NCBI RefSeq assembly: GCF_900156435.1
Contig: NZ_FTPQ01000002.1
Coordinates: forward strand, 496,001-560,000
DNA: 64,000 nucleotides
Reading direction: 5' to 3'
From: Microbacterium sp. RU1D
GTDB taxonomy: Bacteria; Actinomycetota; Actinomycetes; Actinomycetales; Microbacteriaceae
The notes beneath the pieces were generated by a model. It was not told where the DNA came from. It worked only from the letters and a program-made list of their open reading frames with translations, and ran no database searches. Made by a program: the position numbers and the translations under genes. Of this stretch, positions 37,431 through 45,496 are shown piece after piece. How positions within the stretch are numbered: the first letter of the stretch is position 1; every line of letters begins with the position of its first letter.

Positions 37431-37970
37431 GTGGCTATCGGCGCGACCATTCACACCTTCACGGTGCAGCTCTCCGACGTCGATCGCGGCGTCTACGACG
37501 AACTGCCGCTGCGGGTCGCGCGGCATCCGTCCGAGACCGCGCCGTACATGCTCACCCGCGTGCTCGCGTACTGCCTCGAGTTCGAAGAGGGCATCGCCTT
37601 CAGCGAGGGCGTCGCCGCGACCGACGAACCGGCCGTCATGGTGCGCGATCTCACCGGCGCGCTCGTCGCGTGGGTGGAGGTCGGAGCCCCGGATGCCGCC
37701 CGCCTGCACACCGGCAGCATGAAGGCCGAGCGGGTCGCGATCTACACCCACCGCGACCCCGAGAAGGTCGCCGCCGCGTGGGCGGGCAAGCGCATCCACC
37801 GCGCCGACGAGGTGCTGCTGCACAGCTTCGACCCCGGCTTCGTCGAACGGATGTCGGAGGCGATCGATCGACGCAGCAGCGCCACGCTGACGCGCACCGA
37901 GGGACGCATCTACCTCGAGCTCAATGGCGTCTCGGGCGAGAGCGACATCCACACGCGCAGCGCGGGCTGA
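37431..37970 (+). CDS. yaeQ: YaeQ family protein
   Basis: A 179-residue YaeQ protein, related to the PD-(D/E)XK nuclease fold. It starts VAIGATIHTFTVQLSDVDRG and includes the conserved HPSETAPYMLTRVLAYCLEFEEG and WVEVGAPDAARLHTGS segments. The molecular role is not settled. The start is GTG at 37431 after a TAGGCT box nine bases upstream. Its last codons (HTRSAG) are the first unit of a 19-bp tandem array, so the extreme C-terminus appears repeat-derived. Confidence 0.9.
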   Translation: MAIGATIHTFTVQLSDVDRGVYDELPLRVARHPSETAPYMLTRVLAYCLEFEEGIAFSEGVAATDEPAVMVRDLTGALVAWVEVGAPDAARLHTGSMKAERVAIYTHRDPEKVAAAWAGKRIHRADEVLLHSFDPGFVERMSEAIDRRSSATLTRTEGRIYLELNGVSGESDIHTRSAG

Positions 37971-38087
37971 CCGGCGCAGCGCGGGCTGACCGGCGCAGCG
38001 CGGGCTGACGGGCGCAGTGCGGGCGGGCCGGCGCAGTGCAGGCCGGCGAGTCTGGCGCGGGCTGACCGGCGCAGTGCGGGATGACAG
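37955..38087. repeat. 19-bp tandem repeat array (about seven units)
   Basis: Units of GCGCAGCGCGGGCTGACCG start at 37955, 37974, 37993, 38012, 38031, 38050 and 38069. The first three are nearly identical and later ones degrade. The first unit contains the yaeQ stop codon. There are no spacers. Confidence 0.92.
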
Positions 38088-38120
38088 GCGCACCGAACCC
38101 CGCACAGTCCGACACGCGAG

Positions 38121-38162
38121 AAAGCCCCCGCCCCCGCCGAAACGGGCGGGAGCGAGGGCTTT
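38121..38162 (-). terminator. Terminator of the tmRNA gene
   Basis: AAAGCCC and GGGCTTT close a long GC stem with a CGAAACG-type loop, 29 bases beyond the tmRNA 3' end. On the minus strand it ends CTTTCTC. It probably also stops yaeQ transcription from the other side. Confidence 0.85.
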
Positions 38163-38190
38163 GGTGATGACTCGTCGTGACAACGGCTCG

Positions 38191-38558
38191 TGGAGCTGGG
38201 GGGAATCGAACCCCCGTCCAACGCTGGGTCTCCGCGTTTTCTCCGGGCGCAGTCTGTGCAGACGTTCTGCTCGGCTCCGACCTTTGTCACAGACACCTAA
38301 GTCGACGAGCCCAGCCTGGGAAAAGTCCCGCGTGACGTCCAGACGCCGTCACGCAGCAAGACCCCTAGATGACGCCAGGATCCGTGGCGGGGTCACACAC
38401 GGTCTGACGGACTATCGGGCTCGCTTACGCAGCGAGGGCGAAGTCAGTGCGCTTGGTTTCGGCACTTATTGTTTTGCAGGGAGCGTTAACGAGATAACCC
38501 CACATCCTCGGCCCGCTTTCTCGCGGGTTCGCAGACGCTGTCGAAACCGATCAGCCCC
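38191..38558 (-). ncRNA. ssrA: tmRNA (transfer-messenger RNA)
   Basis: A minus-strand RNA of about 368 nt. The 5' end GGGGCTGATCGGTTTCGACA pairs with the 3' end CAGCTCC, and the T arm is GGGGGTTCGATTCCCCC. The tag frame at 38463-38425 reads AETKRTDFALAA then TAA, a typical actinobacterial degradation tag. It rescues stalled ribosomes together with SmpB, encoded about 900 bases upstream on the same strand. Only the discriminator A, not CCA, appears to be encoded. Confidence 0.96.
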
Positions 38559-38752
38559 GGGAACTCCGTGAAGGAGCGGCCGTTGTCACGCTGTTGAGTT
38601 GCCACACCCGGGAGCCGAAGCACCCGAGCATCACAGTCTACAACGCATCGACGGCTCTCGAATTCCCCGAGGGCGACGACCCGTCGCACAGAGCGCCCGC
38701 ACCGACTCGTCGCGCCCGTCGCCCTCTCGACGTCGTCCCGTAGGCTCACCGC

Positions 38753-39376
38753 ATGAGCGACGTCGTCATCACCGTCCGCGGCGAGAGCAACGCCCGCGTC
38801 CGCGCCGAGGAAGCCGCGGTGCGCGTCACCGTATCCGTCGACGGTCCCTCCCGCGGCCCCGTCGTCGAGCAGGCGCAGGAGCGTGCCTCGGTCGTGCAGG
38901 ACGGCCTGGTGGCCCACCTGAGATCAGGCGAGGTGTCGGAGTGGTCCAGCGCGCGCGTCTCGGTCTGGTCGGACCGGCCGTGGAACGCCGAGGGAGCGCA
39001 ACTCCCCCTCGTGCACCACGCCAGCGTGGAGCTCTCGGCCACCTTCGTCGATGCCGGTGCCCTGTCGTGGTGGCTCGGCGACGTCACCGAGTCCGACGAC
39101 GTGCAGGTCACGGCCGTCGACTGGCGCCTCTCCCCCGACACCCGCACGCGAACGGAGCGCGAGGTCGCCGCCGAAGCCGTGCACGTGGCCGTCGAGCGCG
39201 CCGCCGCCTACGCCGACGCGCTCGGACTGGCATCCGTCTCCGCCGTCGAGATGGCGGATGCCGGACTGCTCGGAGCGCGCCCCGAAAGCCCCTTCGCCGC
39301 GACGGGGGCCCGCATGATGGCCGCTCGTCGACCGCGGGGTCGTCGTTCAGCCTGCAGCCGCCGGAGATCGTCGTGA
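38753..39376 (+). CDS. SIMPL (DUF541) domain protein, frameshifted near its C-terminus
   Basis: A 207-residue frame starting MSDVVITVRGESNARVRAEE, matching SIMPL-domain proteins of unknown function. TAGGCT lies six bases before the ATG (leaderless). After GARMMAAR the frame turns into an Arg/Ser-rich tail and stops at 39376. The next frame continues with SSFSLQPPEIVVTSVVEGRF to a stop at 39411, which is the expected family ending. A single missing base near 39323-39332 explains this; it may be a real mutation or a sequencing error. Confidence 0.78.
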   Translation: MSDVVITVRGESNARVRAEEAAVRVTVSVDGPSRGPVVEQAQERASVVQDGLVAHLRSGEVSEWSSARVSVWSDRPWNAEGAQLPLVHHASVELSATFVDAGALSWWLGDVTESDDVQVTAVDWRLSPDTRTRTEREVAAEAVHVAVERAAAYADALGLASVSAVEMADAGLLGARPESPFAATGARMMAARRPRGRRSACSRRRSS

Positions 39377-39420
39377 CCTCGGTCGTCGAGGGGCGCTTCC
39401 GCGCGGAGTGAGGGAACGCA

Positions 39421-39484
39421 CTCGCCGAGGCGGTTGCTGGTGCGGATGGCACGCTCGGCCGCGCGCTTGTCCTGGCGCTCCGGA
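39421..39484 (-). repeat. Diverged duplicate of the smpB 3' end
   Basis: This 64-base segment matches 39498-39561, the last codons of smpB, shifted by 77 bases, with about 7 differences in the first 60. Read on the minus strand it encodes RQDKRAAERAIRTSNRLGE against [19 protein letters not shown] in SmpB. It lies beyond the smpB stop and has no start, so it is a relic. Confidence 0.88.
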
Positions 39485-39494
39485 GTAACGCGAC

Positions 39495-39971
39495 CTACTC
39501 GCCGAGGCGGTTCTTGGTGCGCATGGCGCGTTCGGCCTCGCGCTTGTCCTCGCGCTCGCGGATCGTCTGGCGCTTCTCGAACTCGCGCTTGCCCTTGGCG
39601 ACCGCGATCTCGACCTTGGCGCGACCGTCGAGGAAGTACAGGCGCAGCGGCACGAGGGTGTATCCCCCGGCGGCGACCGCGTGGGAGAGCTTGACGATCT
39701 CCTCCTTGTGCAGCAGCAGCTTGCGCGTGCGCTTCGCGGAGTGGTTCGTCCAGTGACCCTGCGAGTACTCCGGGATGTGGACGGCGTCGAGGAAGGCCTG
39801 CCCTCCGTCGATGTACGCGTAGCCGTCGGTGAGGTTGGCGCGCCCCTGGCGCAGCGACTTCACCTCGGTACCGGTCAGCACGAGGCCGGCCTCGTAGGTC
39901 TTCTCGATGGCGTAGTCGTGGCGCGCCTTCTTGTTCGACGCGATGAGCTTCTCACCCTGCTCACGAGGCAT
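39495..39971 (-). CDS. smpB: SsrA-binding protein SmpB
   Basis: A 158-residue OB-fold protein that binds tmRNA and brings it to stalled ribosomes. [20 protein letters not shown] and [20 protein letters not shown] are diagnostic, and the basic C-terminal tail ([20 protein letters not shown]) enters the mRNA channel. AGGAGG lies seven bases before the ATG at 39971. It follows ftsX on the same strand and precedes ssrA, the usual actinobacterial order. A diverged copy of its 3' end follows its stop. Confidence 0.97.
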   Translation of the reverse strand: MPREQGEKLIASNKKARHDYAIEKTYEAGLVLTGTEVKSLRQGRANLTDGYAYIDGGQAFLDAVHIPEYSQGHWTNHSAKRTRKLLLHKEEIVKLSHAVAAGGYTLVPLRLYFLDGRAKVEIAVAKGKREFEKRQTIREREDKREAERAMRTKNRLGE

Positions 39972-40060
39972 GGTGCCACCTCCTCATGATCATGGGCACA
40001 CAGAGCCCTACAGTCTACAGGTTCCACGGCCGCAGGGCCGCCGCCGCGGCGCCCCGGCGC

Positions 40061-40978
40061 TCAGGCGCGCAGCCAGCGACGGATCGCGAAGCTCGCGCTG
40101 AGGGCGGCGAGGATCACGCCGATCACCACGATGACCGGGATGACGAAGGCGACGTCGCCGACGCCCACCCACGACGTGATGAACCCGATGCGGTCGCGCA
40201 GGTACTGGTTGACCCCCACGCCGACGATCGCCCACACCGCCACGCTCGCGAGAGCGGAACCGACCAGAGCGGCCAGGACGCCCTCCACGACGAACGGCGT
40301 CTGGATGAAGCGGTTCGAGGCACCGACGAGACGCATGATGCCGAGTTCCCGACGACGCGCGAAAGCCGAGAGACGGATCGTCGTCGCGATCAGCAGCACG
40401 GCGGCGATCAGCATGAGACCGGCGATCCCGACCGCGACGTAGGTGGCGACGGTCAGCGCCTGGAACAACGGCTCGAGGTACTGCATCTGGTTCGTGACCT
40501 CTTCGACGCCCGCCTGGCCGCTGAAGGCCTCGATGATGACGTCGGACTGGTTCTGGTCGACGAGGTTGATGCTGAAGGTCGCGTTGAACTGATCGGCGCT
40601 GACGACGCCGATGATGTCGTCGGGCAGGAGGCCCTTGGCGTTTTCGAACACCTGCTCGCTCGTGGAGTAGGTGTAATCGCGGATCAGCGGGGCGAGGGCG
40701 TCGCCGTCGAGCTTCGCGGTCACCGCGTCGATCTGCTCCTGCGTGGCGGCCTGGCCCGTGGTGCACGTGTCGACATCGGACACGGTCGCGCACATCGACA
40801 CCGCCACCTGGGCGCGATCGGCCCAGTACGACTGCATCTTGCCGATCTGCATCTGCATGAGCATGGCCGCGCCGACGAAGGTCAGCGACACGAAGGTCAC
40901 GAGGATGACCGAGATCACCATCGAGGCGTTGCGACGGAGGCCCGTGAAGGCCTCCGAGAGGATGAGCCCGAACCTCAT
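40061..40978 (-). CDS. ftsX: Cell division protein FtsX
   Basis: A 305-residue membrane protein that, with FtsE, transmits a signal to peptidoglycan hydrolases at the division site. One N-terminal transmembrane segment (about 20-44) is followed by a periplasmic-side domain (about 45-170), then three more segments (173-197, 222-247, 268-295), the standard FtsX layout. The domain has two cysteines (Cys63, Cys72) in a [14 protein letters not shown] segment. Its ATG overlaps the FtsE stop (ATGA). Confidence 0.95.
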   Translation of the reverse strand: MRFGLILSEAFTGLRRNASMVISVILVTFVSLTFVGAAMLMQMQIGKMQSYWADRAQVAVSMCATVSDVDTCTTGQAATQEQIDAVTAKLDGDALAPLIRDYTYSTSEQVFENAKGLLPDDIIGVVSADQFNATFSINLVDQNQSDVIIEAFSGQAGVEEVTNQMQYLEPLFQALTVATYVAVGIAGLMLIAAVLLIATTIRLSAFARRRELGIMRLVGASNRFIQTPFVVEGVLAALVGSALASVAVWAIVGVGVNQYLRDRIGFITSWVGVGDVAFVIPVIVVIGVILAALSASFAIRRWLRA

Positions 40979-42012
40979 GACGTGGGTCCCACTTCGTCGT
41001 TGCGATCGGTCTTCTTCCCGAGACCGAGGCGGTCGGCGAGGCCCAGGGCCTCGACGTCGGGGGTCGTGACCGGGATGGAGCGCGTGTTCGTGCCGGGCTC
41101 GCGCGCGGGCTCCGCGGCGGGCGTGGTCACCGCGCGGGCGGGGGCCTCGGCATCCGGGGCCGCTGCGGGCGCGGGGGCGGGGGCGTGGAGGCTGGCGTTC
41201 ACCGGCGGCAGCGGTTCGACAGGGCCGGTCACGCCCGTGACCTCGCGCTGCACCTCGAGCACGGCGGTGAGGGCGGCCACCGCGGCGGCGCCCTTCTCGA
41301 CCTCCGGCGCCAGGCGCGGCAGGCTGGCGGTGTCACCGTAGCCGCCGTGACGCTCGTCGCGCACCATCTCTCCGCCGCGCAGCTCGATCACGCGGCGCTG
41401 CATCTGGTCGACGAAACCGGCCTCGTGCGTGGCCATGACGACCGTGGTGCCGCCGGCGTTGATGCGCGCGAGCAGGCGCATGATGTCGATCGAGGTGCCG
41501 GGGTCGAGGTTTCCGGTCGGCTCGTCGGCGAGGAGCACCTGCGGACGGTTGACGAGGGCCCGCGCGATCGCGACGCGCTGCTGCTCACCACCCGACAATT
41601 CGTGGGGCAGGCGCTTCTCCTTGCCGTCGAGACCGACGAGCGCCAGCACCTCGGGCACGGCCTGCTGGATGAAACCGCGCGAAGCTCCCGTGACCTGCAG
41701 CGTGAACGCGACGTTCTGATGCACCGTCTTGTTGGGCAGCAGGCGGAAATCCTGGAACACCGAACCGATGTGCCGGCGGAAGTACGGGACCTTGCGGTTC
41801 GACAGCGTGCGCAGGTCGCGGCCGAGCACGACCACGCGCCCCTCACTGGGGGTCTCCGCCCGCAGGATCAGCTGCAGGCACGACGATTTGCCCGAACCCG
41901 AGGCTCCGACGAGGAAGACGAACTCCCCGCGCTGCACCTCGAAGTCGACGGCGTTCAGGGCGGGCTTCGCGGTGCCGCGATACCTCTTGGTGACGTTCTC
42001 GAACCGGATCAT
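40975..42012 (-). CDS. ftsE: Cell division ATP-binding protein FtsE with long C-terminal tail
   Basis: The ABC ATPase partner of FtsX. Walker A is GASGSGKSS (36-44), the signature is [15 protein letters not shown], and Walker B is [13 protein letters not shown]. The ATPase occupies about 1-225. Residues 225-345 are a Pro/Ala-rich, disordered tail ending [13 protein letters not shown] that typical 220-230-residue FtsE proteins lack, although longer tails occur in some Microbacteriaceae. It follows prfB on the same strand after a terminator-like hairpin and is coupled to ftsX. Confidence 0.95.
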   Translation of the reverse strand: MIRFENVTKRYRGTAKPALNAVDFEVQRGEFVFLVGASGSGKSSCLQLILRAETPSEGRVVVLGRDLRTLSNRKVPYFRRHIGSVFQDFRLLPNKTVHQNVAFTLQVTGASRGFIQQAVPEVLALVGLDGKEKRLPHELSGGEQQRVAIARALVNRPQVLLADEPTGNLDPGTSIDIMRLLARINAGGTTVVMATHEAGFVDQMQRRVIELRGGEMVRDERHGGYGDTASLPRLAPEVEKGAAAVAALTAVLEVQREVTGVTGPVEPLPPVNASLHAPAPAPAAAPDAEAPARAVTTPAAEPAREPGTNTRSIPVTTPDVEALGLADRLGLGKKTDRNDEVGPTS

Positions 42013-42076
42013 GGCTCGACGAGCCTAAGCGCGGGCGCGAAACAGCCCGTCAGGACGCGCCGTGTCGCCAAACCGA

Positions 42077-42120
42077 GAGAGTCCTATGGATGCCGGGTCA
42101 GCGGGATCCACAGGACTCTC
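42077..42120 (-). terminator. Terminator between prfB and ftsE
   Basis: GAGAGTCCTATGGAT and ATCCACAGGACTCTC are 15-base arms with one mismatch and a 14-base loop, 16 bases after the prfB stop. The GGATGCC motif lies at the top of the stem. Confidence 0.8.
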
Positions 42121-42135
42121 CTCGAACGGGGACGA

Positions 42136-43245
42136 TCAGTCGTCGTCCTTGCGCTTGCGCCAGCGGATGCCGGCGGCGATCAGACCGTCGAGGTCGCCGT
42201 CGAAGACGACAGCGGGGTTGCCGACCTCGTAGCCGGTGCGCAGGTCTTTGACGAGCTGCTGACCATAGAGGAAGTAGGAGCGCATCTGGTCGCCCCAGCT
42301 CGCCGTGATCGTGCCGGCGAGCTCCTTCTTCTTGGCCGCCTCTTCTTCGCGCTTGAGCAGGAGCAGACGCGTCTGCAGCACGCGCATGGCGGCCGCGCGG
42401 TTCTGGATCTGCGACTTCTCGTTCTGCATCGACACCACCAGGCCCGTGGGGATGTGAGTGATACGCACGGCCGAGTCGGTCGTGTTGACGGACTGTCCGC
42501 CGGGGCCCGACGAGCGGAACACGTCGACCCGGATGTCGCCCTCGGGGACCTCGACCTCGACGGCCTCCTCCATGACGGGGATGACCTCGACCGCGGCGAA
42601 GCTGGTCTGACGCTTGTCGGCGCCGCCGAACGGGCTGATGCGCGCGAGCCGGTGCGTGCCGGCCTCGACCGACAGCGTTCCGTAGGCGTAGGGCACGTCG
42701 ATCTCGAAGGTGGCCGACTTGATGCCGGCGCCTTCGGCGTAGGACGTGTCCATGACCTTGACGGGGTACTTGTGACGCTCGGCCCAGCGCAGGTACATGC
42801 GCAGCAGCATCTCGGCGAAGTCGGTCGCGTCGTCGCCGCCGGCGCCCGAGCGGATCGTGACGACCGCGGAGCGCGCGTCGTACTCGCCGTCGAGGAGGGT
42901 CTGCACCTCGAGCTGGCCGATGACGTCGCGCAGCGAGGCGAGTTCCTTGCGGGCCTCTTCGGCGGAGTCCTCGTCGTCCATCTCGTTGGCCAGCTCGACG
43001 AGCACCTCGAGGTCGTCGAGCCGCTGCTCGATCTCGGTGATGCGCTTGAGCTCGGCCTGGCGGTGGCTGAGTCGGCTGGTGACCTTCTGGGCGTTGTCGA
43101 CGTCGTCCCACAGGTCGGGGGCGCCCGCTTCTTCGCTGAGGCGTTCGATGTCGGCGGTGAGTGCGTCGACGTCGACCACGGCCTGGATATCGGCGAAGGT
43201 CGAGCGCAGCGCCTGGATGTCGGCGGTCAAATCGAGTTCGAGCAT
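42136..43245 (-). CDS. prfB: Peptide chain release factor 2
   Basis: A 369-residue release factor for UGA and UAA stops. The tripeptide anticodon-like SPF is in [14 protein letters not shown], and the catalytic GGQ is in [15 protein letters not shown]. The frame is continuous, so there is no programmed frameshift near codon 25 as in many other bacteria. The start at 43245 ([14 protein letters not shown]) lies nine bases after a TAGGCT box whose bases overlap the -10 box of the divergent MFS gene. Confidence 0.97.
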   Translation of the reverse strand: MLELDLTADIQALRSTFADIQAVVDVDALTADIERLSEEAGAPDLWDDVDNAQKVTSRLSHRQAELKRITEIEQRLDDLEVLVELANEMDDEDSAEEARKELASLRDVIGQLEVQTLLDGEYDARSAVVTIRSGAGGDDATDFAEMLLRMYLRWAERHKYPVKVMDTSYAEGAGIKSATFEIDVPYAYGTLSVEAGTHRLARISPFGGADKRQTSFAAVEVIPVMEEAVEVEVPEGDIRVDVFRSSGPGGQSVNTTDSAVRITHIPTGLVVSMQNEKSQIQNRAAAMRVLQTRLLLLKREEEAAKKKELAGTITASWGDQMRSYFLYGQQLVKDLRTGYEVGNPAVVFDGDLDGLIAAGIRWRKRKDDD

Positions 43246-43254
43246 TTGGGATCA

Positions 43255-43264
43255 AGCCTATCGT
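43255..43264. promoter_or_regulatory. Overlapping bidirectional -10 elements, prfB and MFS gene
   Basis: The plus strand has TATCGT at 43259-43264, seven bases before the MFS GTG. The minus strand has TAGGCT at 43260-43255, nine bases before the prfB ATG. The two boxes share the central TA, so both promoters occupy the same ten bases and neither gene has a real leader. Confidence 0.6.
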
Positions 43265-43271
43265 GGAGACG

Positions 43272-44549
43272 GTGACAGCCGACTCTCCCCGGAACGTGCT
43301 GGTGCGCTTCGCACCGATGATCTACGGCCCCACCCTGCTTTTCGCGCTCGGCGAGGGGGCTGTGATCCCCCTCATCCCGGTGATCGCCAACCGTCTCGGG
43401 GCCGACGTCGCCGTCGCCGCGCTCGTGGCCGCCGCCCTCGTCGTGGGGCAGCTGTGCGGCAACATCCCCGCCGGCTGGGCCGTCGCCCGCTTCGGCGAGC
43501 GCCTCACGATGGGCGTCGCCGGGATCATCGTGCTCGCGGGGCTGACCGGGATCGTGTTCGCGCAGTCGCTGGCGTTCTTCGCCGGGGCCGTGTTCCTCAT
43601 CGGCTTCTGCGCCGCGGCCTTCGCGCTCGCGCGCCACTCCTTCATGACCACGCGCGTGCCGCTCGGCTTCCGGGCGCGGGCGCTGTCGTTGCTGGGCGGG
43701 ACGTTCCGCCTGGGGATGTTCGTGGGCCCGTTCATCTCGGCTGCGCTCCTGGGCGTCTTCGGCGACGAGACGGCATCCATCGTTTTCTTCGCCGTGTGCC
43801 AGGTCGCCACGATCCTGCTCGTGTTCTTCGGTCCCGACCCCGAGAAGGCGGTGCCGGTGGGCGCGAACGCACGCTCTGTCGACGGCGATTCGCGCGAGGC
43901 GGAGGACACCGGCGAACCCGTGACGGGATCGATCCCGACCGTGGAGCGCGTCGGGGTGTTCCGCACGATGTGGCGGTTCCGAGGCGTGCTCGCGCGGCTC
44001 GGGTTGGCCGCGTCGTCACTGTCGGCGGTGCGGTCGGCCCGACAGGTGGTCCTGCCGCTGTGGGGTGTGTCACTCGGGCTGGATGCCGGCACGATCGCCG
44101 TCGTGGTGGGGGTGTCCGGCGCGATCGACTTCGCCCTGTTCTACGCCAGCGGACAGGTGATGGACCGCTTCGGGCGGCTCTGGGCCGCTCTGCCCGCGAT
44201 GATCCTGATGGGCGCGGGGTTCTTCGCGCTGTCGTTCACCCACGATCTGCCGTCGGCGGCGATGTGGTACGCCATGTTCGCCGCGGTGCTCGGTGTCGGC
44301 AACGGCCTGTCCAGCGGCATCCTGCTCACCCTCGGGGCCGACATCGCGCCGCCGAACGAGCCCGCGGCATTCCTCGGGTCGTGGCGCACGCTGACGGATG
44401 CCGGCGGGGCCGTCGCTCCGCTGATCGTGTCGGCGCTCACCGCGCTGGCGTCGCTGTCGGTCGGCGTCGGCGCCATGGGCGTCGTCGCGGTGCTGGGGGC
44501 GGCGGGCTTCATCCGGTGGGTGCCGCGGTACGTCCCGCGAGCGCACTGA
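43272..44549 (+). CDS. MFS transporter
   Basis: A 425-residue transporter with about 12 hydrophobic segments. Motif A is seen as GWAVARFGERLTMGVAG in loop 2-3, repeated as GQVMDRFGRLWAALPAM in loop 8-9. A long central loop spans about 200-235. I chose GTG at 43272, seven bases after the TATCGT -10 box; GTG at 43263 is possible. Substrate unknown. It is divergent from prfB with a shared promoter, and there is no regulator gene next to it. Confidence 0.85.
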   Translation: MTADSPRNVLVRFAPMIYGPTLLFALGEGAVIPLIPVIANRLGADVAVAALVAAALVVGQLCGNIPAGWAVARFGERLTMGVAGIIVLAGLTGIVFAQSLAFFAGAVFLIGFCAAAFALARHSFMTTRVPLGFRARALSLLGGTFRLGMFVGPFISAALLGVFGDETASIVFFAVCQVATILLVFFGPDPEKAVPVGANARSVDGDSREAEDTGEPVTGSIPTVERVGVFRTMWRFRGVLARLGLAASSLSAVRSARQVVLPLWGVSLGLDAGTIAVVVGVSGAIDFALFYASGQVMDRFGRLWAALPAMILMGAGFFALSFTHDLPSAAMWYAMFAAVLGVGNGLSSGILLTLGADIAPPNEPAAFLGSWRTLTDAGGAVAPLIVSALTALASLSVGVGAMGVVAVLGAAGFIRWVPRYVPRAH

Positions 44550-44666
44550 CGCCGGGTGCCTCCGCGCCGGCGGCGGCGGATGCGACGGGTGGACGGAGTT
44601 GCCGGGGGCCCGGTTCCGGGACGACGATGAAGCGCCTCGACCCCTCGACCGAGGCGAGGAGGCACG

Positions 44667-45323
44667 GTGCAGAACGTCGGACGCGGGGCCCTGGCGTTGT
44701 CGGCGGTCCTGGCGGGGGTTGCGGGGTTCGTCGACGCGGTCGGCTACCTCGACACCGGAGGACTGTTCGTGTCGTTCATGAGCGGCAACTCCACGCAGGC
44801 CGCGGTCGATGTTCCGGCATCCCTCGCCCTCGCGGCCGTGCCCGCCGGGATCATCGGGGCCTTCGTCGTGGGCGTGACGGTCGGGGGGCTCGTGCGCCCG
44901 CGCTCCCGACGCGCGCAGGCCTTCGTCATCGCGGGGTCGGGCCTCGCGGTGGCGATCGTCGCCGTCCTCGCCCTGGCGGGACCCGCGACGCTCTGGCGGG
45001 CGGGCGTCCTCGCGGCGGCGATGGGCGCCCTCAACACGCTGTTCCTCGCCGACGACCGGGCACGTATCGCCATTACGTACTCCACGGGCACGCTCGTGAG
45101 CCTGGGCCTTGCGCTCGCCTCCCTGCTCGCGGGTCGCTCGCGGACGGCGTGGCGACGGCCGCTGCTGCTGTGGGTGTCGCTCGTCGCGGGCGCCGTGGTG
45201 GGCGCGTTCACCCATCGCCTCGGGAGCCCCGCGGCGCTCGCTGCGGCCGCGGGCGCGATGCTGGCGGCGGCGGGCATCATCGCGTCGCGCGCGCGCCGGG
45301 TCGCGGGCGCCGACGCGGGCTGA
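44667..45323 (+). CDS. DUF1275 (YoaK-type) membrane protein
   Basis: A 218-residue protein with about six hydrophobic segments. AGVAGFVDAVGYLDTGGLFV followed by SFMSGNSTQ is the DUF1275 signature near the N-terminus. Function not established. The start is GTG at 44667, preceded by GAGGAGG. It lies about 120 bases after the MFS gene on the same strand and could share its transcript, although no coupling is visible. Confidence 0.9.
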   Translation: MQNVGRGALALSAVLAGVAGFVDAVGYLDTGGLFVSFMSGNSTQAAVDVPASLALAAVPAGIIGAFVVGVTVGGLVRPRSRRAQAFVIAGSGLAVAIVAVLALAGPATLWRAGVLAAAMGALNTLFLADDRARIAITYSTGTLVSLGLALASLLAGRSRTAWRRPLLLWVSLVAGAVVGAFTHRLGSPAALAAAAGAMLAAAGIIASRARRVAGADAG

Positions 45324-45496
45324 GGGCCTCTTCCGCGGGTGTGACTCGTATGTTTCGGAGCTGTGAAGATTGCAGCCATCATTGCGCTTTCCACGAACTG
45401 CCTATGAGAATCGACTCGTGTCCGCCCCCTCTGGGTGATACGTCATTCCCCCCTGGATGAGGCGGGCATCGTCGCCCGCGGAGAGGCTCTTTCGCC
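45324..45496. promoter_or_regulatory. Relatively AT-rich leader of the M28 peptidase gene
   Basis: About 170 bases with visibly lower GC than the surroundings (TATGTTTCGGAG, TTGCAGCCATCATTG, GATACGTCATTCC). I cannot fix the promoter, but the composition and the lack of any frame suggest a regulatory leader for the exported peptidase. Confidence 0.4.

Noticed and set aside
42136..43245. Programmed frameshift in prfB
   Set aside because: The frame is continuous from ATG to stop, and no in-frame TGA occurs near codon 25.
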